Positions 8,880 to 16,609 of a DNA stretch of 19,935 nt are shown piece after piece. Origin of the DNA: Promethearchaeota archaeon (GTDB lineage Archaea; Asgardarchaeota; Lokiarchaeia; Sigyniarchaeales; SOKP01); NCBI GenBank assembly GCA_019058135.1, contig JAHLWE010000271.1:1-19935 (forward strand), written 5' to 3'. The notes under the pieces are model-generated. The model had not been told where the DNA came from and ran no database searches. It was given only the letters and a program-made list of their open reading frames with translations. Numbering within the stretch: the stretch's first letter is position 1; each line of letters opens with the position of its first letter. A program made the translations under genes and the position numbers.

Positions 8880-8944
8880 TTTTAAATTTTTCTCTATTTT
8901 AACCTAGAAATATTTAATTTCAAGAGAATAAGAATTTAAAGAAG

Positions 8945-9109
8945 TTATTTTGAGCGTTCTCTTCTTTTTGGCCGTAGATCCTTACTCCGGCACACTCTAC
9001 ACTTTACCGCTTTAATTGGATTATGCGCTCCGCATTTTCTGCAAATTGAATGTTTAGCTATTAAATGGTAAGTTGCGATTTTCCGTTTGTAAGGGTCATC
9101 TATGGGCAT
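8945..9109 (-). CDS. rpl40e: Ribosomal protein eL40
   Basis: A 54-residue protein starting MPIDDPYKRKIA and ending LRPKRRERSK. It is eL40 of the large ribosomal subunit. A four-cysteine zinc ribbon is complete: C23 and C26 in ICRKC, C37 and C40 in CRVC, with HNPIKAVK between, the family's conserved core. In eukaryotes this protein is made as a ubiquitin fusion; here it stands alone, as usual in archaea. It lies upstream of the thermosome on the same strand (139 bases) and is divergent from eL38. Confidence 0.95.
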   Translation of the reverse strand: MPIDDPYKRKIATYHLIAKHSICRKCGAHNPIKAVKCRVCRSKDLRPKRRERSK

Positions 9110-9307
9110 TATCGAGCACTGTTTTGAAATTAATATAAAAAATATTAGATACTTTAAAAGATACTTAATAATCTATAAAATTTTCGAAATTTTCTATTTA
9201 CTCTTAAGGTAAATCAAAAATTTAATATTTGATTTTTCTTTCATTTGATTATTAATAGAGATAAATTGAGATTAATAATAGAAAAGTAGATATGGATTAG
9301 AAAGCAA

Positions 9308-9502
9308 ATGCCAAGAGAAATTTTTGATTCAGATCAATTCATAGAATTAAGTAAAATTGCTATTCATTGTAGAGTAAAGCGTAGGAAAGAAGATGTTAAA
9401 TTAAAATTAAGGACTAAGAAGTACTTATTTACTTTTAAAACAGATTTTAAAACTGCAGAAGATCTGATAAATAAAATAGATTGTTCAATTATAGAATTGT
9501 GA
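9308..9502 (+). CDS. rpl38e: Ribosomal protein eL38
   Basis: A 64-residue protein whose N-terminus MPREIFD, core CRVKRRKEDVKLKLRTKKYL and C-terminus CSIIEL fit the eL38 family of the large ribosomal subunit. The family is shared by eukaryotes and part of the archaea (TACK and Asgard lineages) and absent from most euryarchaea, so it is a useful lineage mark. It heads a plus-strand cluster of translation and RNA-related genes (NusA-like KH protein, Pth2, TruD) and is divergent from eL40 across a 198-base spacer. That spacer is very AT-rich; it must hold both promoters, but I cannot place them with confidence. Confidence 0.88.
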   Translation: MPREIFDSDQFIELSKIAIHCRVKRRKEDVKLKLRTKKYLFTFKTDFKTAEDLINKIDCSIIEL

Positions 9503-9527
9503 AAGAATGTATAAAAGGTAAAAGAAA

Positions 9528-10031
9528 ATTTTAGATTTACCGGCAGATAAAACATGCATTAAATCGTCATTTTTATGTTCAAATTGTAAGCGGAAGTTAG
9601 AAAATAATGAAATTTCACAATTTGATTTAGAGATCGCAAGAGATCTTTTAGAAATAGAAGCAAAACACCCCTCATTAGAAAAGGCTTCTTTATATAGGAC
9701 TATTGATTTTGGAGATGTTGTGATTTTTATTGTAGGAAAGGGAGATAAACTTAGATATAATGGGGAGATTTTAAAATTTCTGAGAAAGAAATATGATATT
9801 TCATATTTAATATTAGTTGAAAAAACTAAAAAAATTAGACAAATTGTAGAGAGTTTAATTTCTCCGGGTAAATTGATTGGATTAAATGAAATTTTTGTGC
9901 CTACGGGAGATGTTGAGTATAAAGCAATAATTAGTAAGATTGATAAAGACAAAATTCTTTTTACTAAAGATGAGCTTGAAGAGCTTATTGAGGAGATATC
10001 TACTCAAATTATAAGAATTAATTTTGAATAA
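9528..10031 (+). CDS. NusA-like KH-domain RNA-binding protein with non-standard start
   Basis: The open frame runs from 9522 to TAA at 10029-10031. It resembles the archaeal NusA-like family that has a cysteine knuckle followed by KH-type RNA-binding folds. The N-terminal part has C10, C17 and C20 (FLCSNCKRKL), then EISQFDLEIARDLL, a strand VVIFIVG, and ISPGKLIGLNEIFVPTGDVEY, which is typical of the family's end. One cysteine of the usual knuckle may be replaced by Asp. No ATG, GTG or TTG lies ahead of the knuckle: a TAA at 9519-9521 closes the frame, and the first common start, GTG at 9720, would remove it. I place the start at ATT 9528, which has AAAGG (9514-9518) nine bases upstream. It lies between eL38 and Pth2 in one cluster. 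Confidence 0.65.
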   Translation: MLDLPADKTCIKSSFLCSNCKRKLENNEISQFDLEIARDLLEIEAKHPSLEKASLYRTIDFGDVVIFIVGKGDKLRYNGEILKFLRKKYDISYLILVEKTKKIRQIVESLISPGKLIGLNEIFVPTGDVEYKAIISKIDKDKILFTKDELEELIEEISTQIIRINFE

Positions 10032-10078
10032 ATGGATAATTTTTCTTTTTATTGATTGTTTCACTGAGAGGATTTCAT

Positions 10079-10441
10079 ATGATTGCAATTGAATACAAAC
10101 AAGTTATTTTAATAAGGACAGATCTTGGAATGAGTGCGGGAAAGAAGTGTGTTCAATCCTGCCATGCAAGTGTTAGCTCGTCAGATTTAGTTAGAAAACG
10201 AGATAAAATAGTATGGAAGCAGTGGATGAATACAGGTCAAAAGAAAATTGTATTAAAAATTAAAACTTTAGAAGAGTTATTATCAATTTATCGTAAAGTT
10301 TTAAAAGAAAAAATACTATGTTTTTTAGTTCAAGATGCTGGTTTAACTCAATTGGAATCTGGAACTATTACAGCTTTAGGTATTGGTCCGGCAAAATCAG
10401 ATATATTAGATAAAATTAGTGGAGAACTTAAACTCTTATAA
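10079..10441 (+). CDS. pth2: Peptidyl-tRNA hydrolase, archaeal/eukaryotic type (Pth2)
   Basis: A 120-residue protein, the normal Pth2 length. It cleaves peptidyl-tRNA released from stalled ribosomes and acts in the cytoplasm. Family marks: KQVILIRTDLGMSAGKKCVQSCHAS at the N-terminus, GQKKIVLKIK in the middle, then LVQDAGLTQLESGT and the ending ALGIGPAKSDILDKISGELKLL. The ATG at 10079 is chosen because GAGAGGA lies directly upstream (10066-10072) and the Pth2 domain begins here; an in-frame TTG at 10052 would add nine residues with no family match. TruD follows after 8 bases. Confidence 0.95.
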   Translation: MIAIEYKQVILIRTDLGMSAGKKCVQSCHASVSSSDLVRKRDKIVWKQWMNTGQKKIVLKIKTLEELLSIYRKVLKEKILCFLVQDAGLTQLESGTITALGIGPAKSDILDKISGELKLL

Positions 10442-10449
10442 CGATTAAA

Positions 10450-11802
10450 ATGGAAAAAATTCGACTTAGAGAAAATGAAAAATACGTTGGAATCGAATAT
10501 TATGGAACCAGTGAGAGAGGAATAGGGGGTATTATTAAACATAAATTTAAGGATTTTATTGTTAGGGAGATTACACGAGAAAGAAAAATATTAGAAATAA
10601 GGGAAGATCGTCCAGAGGTAGTTTTCCTACCAACAGGTAAATATACTACTTTTAATGTTACCAAGGTAAAACGAGATACATTAGAAGTATTAAATATTAT
10701 TGCACATGAACTTGGTATTCCATCCGAACATATTTCTTATTCTGGGTTAAAAGATCATCGAGCGATTACTGTTCAACAAATGTCAGTTAAAGGCAATGTA
10801 ATAAAGATATTGAAAAAAATTAAAAAAAAAAACATATTTATTAGAGATATAAGGTCTACAAAACATCCCGTTAAAGTGGGAGACAATTGGGGGAATCACT
10901 TTTCAATCATAATTAGAAATATAGAAGGTTATCGAAAATTAAACAAGAATATTGAAGCAATTAACCAATTTTTAAATAAATATGGGTTCCCAAATTATTA
11001 TGGCTTACAGAGATTTGGAATCTATCGCCCAAATTCTCACCTTATTGGTAAATATATTTTACAAAAGAAATACAAGAAATCAATAGAAGAATTTCTGATG
11101 AGAATTTATTCAATTGAAGAGATAAAAAATATAGGTGGAAGGAAAGAAATTTCTGAGATTATTGAACGTATGAATTCATTTGATGAAATCCCAAGAAAAT
11201 TTGAATTTGAAAAAAAAATCATTGATTACTTGGCCAAAAATGGAGAAGATTATTTTGGATGCTTATCATCTCTTTCTAAGAATATACTTAATTTAGTTAT
11301 TAGTGCATATCAATCTTATTTATTTAACAAGGCTCTCTCTAGGAGAATTCAATTGGGTTATCCAAGATTTAAACCTGTAAAAGGAGATTTAATTGGTATA
11401 TTAGAGGATGAAATGGCTAATTTAACTAAAATAAAGTATTTATATAATGGAAATTTAAAAAAACCTTTAAAAAAGGCATTAAAAATCGATCGAGCAGCAA
11501 TTATTTCCCCAATAATAGGATATGATTCTGAATTAAACCCCTCGCATTTAATGTCTAAAATCTATTTAAAAATATTGAAGGATGAAGAAATATTAAGAGA
11601 TATTTTTAACCTTCCAGAATTTTCCGCTTTAAATTTCCCCGGGACATATAGGCCCATATCTATAAAACCTAGGGGATTGAAAATTGTTAAAATCGATGAT
11701 GATGATTTATTTCCAGGAAAAAAGAAAATAAGATTAGATTTTGACTTAAGAAAAGGTTCTTATGCTACAATGTTATTAAGGGAGTTCATAAAACATCCTT
11801 AA
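10450..11802 (+). CDS. truD: tRNA pseudouridine synthase TruD
   Basis: A 450-residue enzyme that converts a tRNA uridine to pseudouridine (U13 in the bacterial enzyme). The catalytic aspartate is D102 in SGLKDHRAITVQ, matching the AGVKDRRAVT motif of the family. The second TruD signature NYYGLQRFG is at 182-190 (NxFGxQRFG consensus). The region from about 200 to 380 is the archaeal TRUD insertion domain, Lys/Ile-rich and largely helical. The end RKGSYATMLLREFIK is the usual C-terminus. It is separated from Pth2 by only 8 bases, so the two are very probably co-transcribed. A minus-strand membrane protein converges downstream. Confidence 0.95.
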   Translation: MEKIRLRENEKYVGIEYYGTSERGIGGIIKHKFKDFIVREITRERKILEIREDRPEVVFLPTGKYTTFNVTKVKRDTLEVLNIIAHELGIPSEHISYSGLKDHRAITVQQMSVKGNVIKILKKIKKKNIFIRDIRSTKHPVKVGDNWGNHFSIIIRNIEGYRKLNKNIEAINQFLNKYGFPNYYGLQRFGIYRPNSHLIGKYILQKKYKKSIEEFLMRIYSIEEIKNIGGRKEISEIIERMNSFDEIPRKFEFEKKIIDYLAKNGEDYFGCLSSLSKNILNLVISAYQSYLFNKALSRRIQLGYPRFKPVKGDLIGILEDEMANLTKIKYLYNGNLKKPLKKALKIDRAAIISPIIGYDSELNPSHLMSKIYLKILKDEEILRDIFNLPEFSALNFPGTYRPISIKPRGLKIVKIDDDDLFPGKKKIRLDFDLRKGSYATMLLREFIKHP

Positions 11803-11833
11803 ATATTAAAAAATTATTAAGTGCAATTTTAAA

Positions 11834-12676
11834 TTAATTTAATGCTTTTCCACATTTCATACAGAATCTTGCTTCTGGCTCTAATTGCGCTCCACAGTAA
11901 GGGTAATATCTTGCGTATTCTAGTGTTCTTGCTTTTACACTTTCTAATTGATCTGGAGGTTTTTGATAAGTATATGAGGTTAAATCTTTTAATTTTGCTA
12001 AAGAGAAATAACCGATTAATTTAAAAATTATGCCGATGATGCCCGTGATTATTAGAAAAATTAATGCCGTACATAAAGCTGCCGTCTTTAAATTTTTAGA
12101 GCCATCTATTGCTGCTTTTGAAATATTTGGAGGAAACATGGAAGCATTTTCTATAAAAAAGTTATTTAAATTATCCCAAGCCTTCATTTCAATTATCGAG
12201 GCTATAATGATTATAGCAAATACAATACCAAGAAAAATAAAGAGAATCATTATCATCTCCAAAATAGAAGATATTTCAAGTGTAGATGGGGGATAAGGGT
12301 AAAATTTTGACATTATATCAACTAAAAAAAAACTCATCACTCCTAACAAAATCGCGAAAAGAACATTTGTAAAAATGATAGCCCCGAGTAATAATGAATG
12401 AAATTTCGCCAAGTTATGATTATTTAGTTGTAGATTTATCCTTTTTACATTTACTAATGCACTAATATTAAAAATTAGTAAAAGTATAGATGGAATTGTT
12501 GATATTAATAGAAAAACAATAAATAAAGTAGTTGAAAGTATTAAACTAAAAAAGGTTAATAGTATACTTATTATAGGACCTATAATCACGATTATTGCTA
12601 CAATTCGTATTTTTCTTCCAAATTCGGAGAATTCATAATTAATATTAACATCTGTCATAGTTGGATTCACCTTCAA
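11834..12676 (-). CDS. Multi-pass membrane protein with C-terminal zinc-ribbon-like tail
   Basis: A 280-residue protein of unknown function. Four to five hydrophobic segments are visible: two between about residues 20 and 75, one near 90-115, one near 137-162 and one near 193-222. The C-terminal ~50 residues are cytoplasmic-looking and end in a zinc-ribbon-like motif, YYPYCGAQL...FCMKCGKALN. The usual form of this tail is CPxCG...FCxxCG; here the first cysteine is Tyr (TAC codon), so only three cysteines remain. It converges with TruD and is divergent from aspS. Such membrane proteins with a zinc-ribbon tail are common in archaea and mostly uncharacterised; I propose no role. Confidence 0.75.
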   Translation of the reverse strand: MKVNPTMTDVNINYEFSEFGRKIRIVAIIVIIGPIISILLTFFSLILSTTLFIVFLLISTIPSILLLIFNISALVNVKRINLQLNNHNLAKFHSLLLGAIIFTNVLFAILLGVMSFFLVDIMSKFYPYPPSTLEISSILEMIMILFIFLGIVFAIIIIASIIEMKAWDNLNNFFIENASMFPPNISKAAIDGSKNLKTAALCTALIFLIITGIIGIIFKLIGYFSLAKLKDLTSYTYQKPPDQLESVKARTLEYARYYPYCGAQLEPEARFCMKCGKALN

Positions 12677-12743
12677 TTTATATTTGAATTAAAATATTTG
12701 GAATATTTATCATTTTGAATTTAATTTTTAATAAGGGAATCAC

Positions 12744-12796
12744 TTTATTTAAATTAAGTATTATTATAAAAAGAAATTGAATATTACTAAGAGGAA
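12744..12796 (+). promoter_or_regulatory. aspS promoter and ribosome binding site
   Basis: TTTATTTAAA at 12744-12753 is a plausible TATA box, which would place transcription start near 12775-12780. GAGGAA at 12791-12796 is a Shine-Dalgarno site nine bases before the ATG at 12806 and supports that start. Confidence 0.45.
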
Positions 12797-12805
12797 CGAT
12801 TATAA

Positions 12806-14128
12806 ATGTCTATGGATGAGATGGAAGACTTTAGAAAAACTCATTATACGAAAGATATAATTCCTGAGTTAATAGGAAAAGAAGTAATTCTTGGTGGCTG
12901 GGTTCAAAATTATCGTGATTTAGGAGGATTAAAATTCATTATTCTACAAGATAAATTTGCCGAACGACAAATTACATTAAAGAAAGGTGTTGTTTCTAAT
13001 GATCTTTTTGATGTTAAAGTAGGATATCAATGGAATATAATGGTAAAAGGCATCGTTAAAGAATTTAAAAAAGCACCTGGTGGAATAGAGATAATACCTT
13101 CCCAAATCAAGATTCTGAATAAAACTCCACAAAAATTACCTATTGATATGACTGGAGAAACAGTTTCAGAATTGGATATTAGGTTAGATAACCGTGTTTT
13201 AGATTTAAGATCTAAGAAAAATCAAGCCATCTTTCGAATAAGGTCAGAAGTGATCAATTCAATAAGAGAGTTTCTTTTAAAAAATAATTTTACAGAAATT
13301 ACAACACCAAAAATTATAGCTTCTGCTACAGAAGGTGGGACAGAACTCTTTCCAATAATATATTTTGAGGAGGAGGCATTTTTAAGTCAATCAGCTCAAC
13401 TATATAAAGAACAATTATGTAGCGTTTTTGAGAACGTGTTTGAAATAAGTCCTGCCTTCAGAGCCGAAAAAAGCCATACGAAACGTCATTTATGTGAGAT
13501 TTTTACGTTAGATGTTGAAATGGCTTTTGCAAATATGCAAGATGTATTAAAATTACTTGAAGAAATGATTCAATTCATAATAAAAGACATTAGAGAAAAA
13601 AGATTGGATGATTTAAAAATTTTAAACATGGAAAATAAAACAATTGTTCCTAAAATACCGTTTCCAAGATATACGTATAAAGAGATAATTGAAAAAATTT
13701 CAACCGAATTTAATATAAATGTAGAATTCGGAGAAGATATCTCAACGGAGGCTTATAGAAAATTGGGTGAAGTATTACCGGGTTATTATTTTATAATTGA
13801 TTGGCCAACATCGAGTAAGCCATTTTATATTATACCCTACAAAGATAAGCCAGAATTAACAGAATCCTTCGATTTACAAAAAGGATATCTTGAACTCACA
13901 TCTGGAGGAACGAGAGTTCATAATAAGGAATATTTAGAGAAAAGATTAGAAGAAAAGGATTTAAACCCCATATCTTTTGAATCTCATCTAAGAATGTTTG
14001 ATTTTGGCATGCCTCCGCATGCAGGAGCTGGGTTAGGAATTGACAGATTTATAACCGTATTATGCGGTTTAGATGATATTAGAGAGGCTGTAATGTATCC
14101 AAGAACGCCAGATCGGCTTACTCCTTAA
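12806..14128 (+). CDS. aspS: Aspartyl-tRNA synthetase, archaeal type
   Basis: A 440-residue class II synthetase that charges tRNA-Asp with aspartate. The N-terminal OB-fold anticodon-binding domain (GGWVQNYRDLGGLKF, 30-44) is followed by the class II core: motif 1 around FTEITTPKIIASATEGGTELF (162-182), QSAQLYKEQL at 195-204, motif 2 FRAEKSHTKRHLCEI at 218-232, and motif 3 GAGLGIDRFITVL near the end, closing with YPRTPDRLTP. The length is the archaeal/eukaryotic type, without the bacterial insertion. The position in the OB fold that helps separate tRNA-Asp from tRNA-Asn in archaeal enzymes carries Gln (Q34), so I cannot say whether this enzyme is discriminating. It is the first gene of a unit with methionine aminopeptidase 21 bases downstream. 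Confidence 0.95.
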   Translation: MSMDEMEDFRKTHYTKDIIPELIGKEVILGGWVQNYRDLGGLKFIILQDKFAERQITLKKGVVSNDLFDVKVGYQWNIMVKGIVKEFKKAPGGIEIIPSQIKILNKTPQKLPIDMTGETVSELDIRLDNRVLDLRSKKNQAIFRIRSEVINSIREFLLKNNFTEITTPKIIASATEGGTELFPIIYFEEEAFLSQSAQLYKEQLCSVFENVFEISPAFRAEKSHTKRHLCEIFTLDVEMAFANMQDVLKLLEEMIQFIIKDIREKRLDDLKILNMENKTIVPKIPFPRYTYKEIIEKISTEFNINVEFGEDISTEAYRKLGEVLPGYYFIIDWPTSSKPFYIIPYKDKPELTESFDLQKGYLELTSGGTRVHNKEYLEKRLEEKDLNPISFESHLRMFDFGMPPHAGAGLGIDRFITVLCGLDDIREAVMYPRTPDRLTP

Positions 14129-14149
14129 AAATTTATTATGAGGTTTGTT

Positions 14150-15049
14150 ATGATCGAAGATTATTTAAAAGCTGGAAAAGCCACTGTAAGTGCAAAAAAG
14201 TTGGCACGGCAAATTTCCAAACCTGGAACTCCATTAATTGAAATTTGTAATAAATGTGAAGAAAAAATAATGGAAAATGGAGCAGAACTGGCATTTCCTT
14301 TAAATATTTCATTAAATGAAATCGCAGCCCACTATAGTTCTCCAATTGATGATCAGAGTGCAGTACCTGAAGAAGGGTTACTAAAATTAGACTTTGGAGC
14401 GCATGTTAATGGGTCCATTGCTGATACAGCCATCACAATAAATTTAAACCAAGATGAAAAATTTGATACATTTATTATAGCTGCAGAAGAAGCATTAGAA
14501 GCAGCAATTGAAAACTTTCAACCCGGTGTTAAATTATTTGAGATAGGAGAAAAAATTTCAGAGGAGATCATTAAACATGGATTAAAACCGATAATGAACC
14601 TTGGAGGACACAGATTATTACAATATACTTTACATGCAGGGGAATTTGTTCCTAATTTCAAAGATAAAACTCATAATCAAGAAATTCATATTGGGGATGC
14701 ATATGCGATTGAACCATTTACCACAAACGGGGTCGGACGTGTAAAAGATGGAAAAAATAGTTATATTTATAGATTTCATAAAGTTATCAAAAAAAATATA
14801 TCGTATGAAATGAAAACTGCAATAAGCCAAATTAAACAAAATTTTTCAGCACTTCCATTTTCCCCCCGAGCGATTTTAAAAAAAAAGTTATTACCAAAAA
14901 ATAAAATAATGCCAATTATAAATCGTCTAACTGGTAAAGGAGCTCTTCAGCATTATCCAATTCTTGTTGAAATAAGAAATGGATTTGTCGCACAAGCAGA
15001 GCATACGGTTGTAGTCAATGAAAATGAGACAATAATAACCACTAAGTAA
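14150..15049 (+). CDS. map: Methionine aminopeptidase, type 2
   Basis: A 299-residue enzyme that removes the initiator methionine from new proteins. All five metal ligands are present (numbered from the ATG at 14138; subtract four for the start used here): D85, D96, H158 in GGH, E192 in IEPF and E288 in QAEHT. H65 in AAHYS is the usual active-site histidine. The spacings D-11-D and H-34-E equal those of the Pyrococcus enzyme. The insert between the His and the final Glu (about 215-270) is the helical domain that marks type 2. I chose ATG 14150 because GAGG lies six bases upstream and the protein then begins MIEDYLKAGK as relatives do; ATG 14138 would add four residues. It lies between aspS and the nucleotidyltransferase gene. 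Confidence 0.95.
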   Translation: MIEDYLKAGKATVSAKKLARQISKPGTPLIEICNKCEEKIMENGAELAFPLNISLNEIAAHYSSPIDDQSAVPEEGLLKLDFGAHVNGSIADTAITINLNQDEKFDTFIIAAEEALEAAIENFQPGVKLFEIGEKISEEIIKHGLKPIMNLGGHRLLQYTLHAGEFVPNFKDKTHNQEIHIGDAYAIEPFTTNGVGRVKDGKNSYIYRFHKVIKKNISYEMKTAISQIKQNFSALPFSPRAILKKKLLPKNKIMPIINRLTGKGALQHYPILVEIRNGFVAQAEHTVVVNENETIITTK

Positions 15050-15080
15050 CAAATTAAATAAAGAAAATTTGTAAGAAAAT

Positions 15081-15935
15081 TTGAAAAATTATAATAAGTT
15101 ATCTTTAATCATTCTCTGTGCAGGAGAAGGTAAAAGAATTCAAAAATTCTTTCCAAAAATTCCAAAATCTTTAATAAAAATAAAATGCCTTGGAAAATCA
15201 ATACTTGAATTTACTCTATTACAATTTTTAAATCTAAATTTTAATAAAATTTATCTTATTTATGGATATAAAGCGAACACTTTTATCAAGTATATTAAAG
15301 ATTTGGAATCAAAAAATAAAATTGATAAATTTCGCTTAAATAATTCAATAATTCTTGTAAATGCGAAAAAGAATTACCAAAAAGGATCATTTCATTCATT
15401 TTTGGAAATTTTTAACGAACCTAATTTTACTCTCGATGATAATTTCTTCTTATTAATTCCCGGTGATACACTATTTGAAGATGAATTAATTAATGCAATA
15501 CTTGGATGCATTAAAGAAGAAATAAAGAAGAGGGTTAATATGTCAATTATTTTTTATCGTGAATTTGATAAAAATTTAATAGAAATTTATAAATCGAAAA
15601 AATGTTTTTCTATTTCTGTTGTAAATATATTGAAGGAAAAAAATCATGAATTCTTAAAATCTATAGAGCAGATTGATATTAAATCTATTAAATTAGAAAA
15701 ATCCATTTTTCAAGTGATTCCAATTTATTTATTCCCTTCTAAATTTTTAGAAGAAATAAGAGATTCGATTGATATTAATCTGGATGACTACTCAAATTTA
15801 ACAGAATTCATCAATAATGTCTATTTAAAAGAAAAACAAGTTCTTACTCATAAAATAAATAAATCTTTAAATTTTTTTGAAGTAGATACAATAGAAGATT
15901 TACAGTTTTTAGAAGCACATTATAAAGCAAAATGA
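15081..15935 (+). CDS. Nucleotidyltransferase of the sugar-phosphate NTP transferase family
   Basis: A 284-residue GT-A-fold enzyme, probably transferring a nucleotide from NTP to a phosphorylated small molecule. The signature ILCAGEGKRI at 11-20 followed by PKIPKSLIKI is the LAAGxGxR...PKxL motif. IPGDTLFED near 127-134 supplies the metal-binding Asp (D129), and FEVDTIEDL near 266-274 the second (D269). KGSFHSF near 101-107 is the substrate-side loop. It uses TTG at 15081: TAA at 15072 closes the frame upstream, no ATG or GTG lies near, and the signature begins only ten residues in. It is rich in Lys, Asn and Ile and ends the aspS-map unit (31 bases after map). The acceptor (sugar-1-P, phosphocholine-like or other) cannot be read. 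Confidence 0.82.
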   Translation: MKNYNKLSLIILCAGEGKRIQKFFPKIPKSLIKIKCLGKSILEFTLLQFLNLNFNKIYLIYGYKANTFIKYIKDLESKNKIDKFRLNNSIILVNAKKNYQKGSFHSFLEIFNEPNFTLDDNFFLLIPGDTLFEDELINAILGCIKEEIKKRVNMSIIFYREFDKNLIEIYKSKKCFSISVVNILKEKNHEFLKSIEQIDIKSIKLEKSIFQVIPIYLFPSKFLEEIRDSIDINLDDYSNLTEFINNVYLKEKQVLTHKINKSLNFFEVDTIEDLQFLEAHYKAK

Positions 15936-15937
15936 TT

Positions 15938-16015
15938 TGAAGATTTTAAAAAAAAAGGGGATAATAGTAGTTTTGCATTAGAAATCTTCAGAATCATTTG
16001 AATCCTCTTTTTTTT
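15938..16015 (+). terminator. Structured terminator-like element with pseudoknot topology
   Basis: It starts three bases after the nucleotidyltransferase stop codon. Stem 1: TGAAGATTT (15938-15946) pairs with AAATCTTCA (15982-15990), nine perfect pairs. Stem 2: 15949-15962 (eight A, four G, AT) pairs with 16002-16015 (ATCCTC followed by eight T), 14 pairs including one G-U. The arms interleave in the order 1-2-1'-2', so the stems form an H-type pseudoknot or exclude each other. The final T run suits termination. Confidence 0.5.
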
Positions 16016-16140
16016 GATAGATTTTTAATTGAAATAGAGGAAATTTTGGAAGATTCTAATTCATTTATCATTCTGGGATATTTGGATATATCAGAATTAT
16101 ATATCTAAGTTTTTTTTTCGAGTAGAATTTGTATTTTATA

Positions 16141-16490
16141 ATTTCAGAGAAGTCAGTATTATGATTCTCTGTGTCAGAGTTTGGTAAACATTGTATATTA
16201 TGATGATTGAAAACTAATTTCTACCGAATTATACCATTTAACAGTAAATCAATAACTTATACGGTTAATGTCCATATTGGATTCTCTGCAGCCGATTTTT
16301 ATTTTAAAGAGAGGTTTTCTGATGGCTTTAAGTTTATTTGAAAGGTAACTAATTTCCTAATGACTTATCTTATTGCCTATGAATCAATTACTTATATCAG
16401 AGAAGCCCTTATTTAATTCTCTGCATTAAAGTTTGTTTAAGAAAGACTTTTTATTGATCGAATTTTTGATTTAATTGAATAAAGTCTAGT
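16141..16490 (+). repeat. Diverged tandem repeats (117 and 135 bases) with a shared hairpin
   Basis: TTCTCTG recurs at 16165, 16282 and 16417. AACTAATTTC recurs at 16212 and 16347 (135 apart), and AATCAATnACTTATA at 16247 and 16382 (135 apart). Copy 1 is 18 bases shorter between TTCTCTG and AACTAATTTC, which explains the 117-base first period. Two copies carry CAGAGAA (16145-16151 and 16398-16404) 12-13 bases before TTCTCTG, giving a 7-bp inverted repeat; the middle copy has lost it. A faint third downstream half is seen near 16470-16490. Function unknown. Confidence 0.65.
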
Positions 16491-16609
16491 TTTTGGATTA
16501 ATTTTTGACGAATTTAAGGTAATAATTATCTAAGGTTCCCGAAATTTTGTTTGGATATCTAACCAATGCAAACGGATACTATTATCCAAATAATATAAGA
16601 AAATTCATA

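Noticed and set aside
9519..9521. Read-through or recoding of the TAA ahead of the NusA-like frame
   Set aside because: TAA is not known as a recoded pyrrolysine or selenocysteine codon and no recoding structure is seen; an ATT start or a sequence error is simpler.
9485..9952. A 155-codon minus-strand frame opposite the NusA-like gene
   Set aside because: The plus strand codes a recognisable cysteine-knuckle/KH protein over the same bases; the minus frame is Ser/Leu/Ile-rich noise.
16200..16330. Box C-like ATGATGA and CTGA elements suggesting a C/D-box guide RNA
   Set aside because: The expected box D' and C' at 10-12 base spacing and terminal stem are absent; the matches are likely chance in AT-rich sequence.
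16126..16500. Repeats as a CRISPR array
   Set aside because: Units are 117-135 bases, diverged throughout, with no short identical repeats separated by uniform unique spacers, and no cas gene is near.
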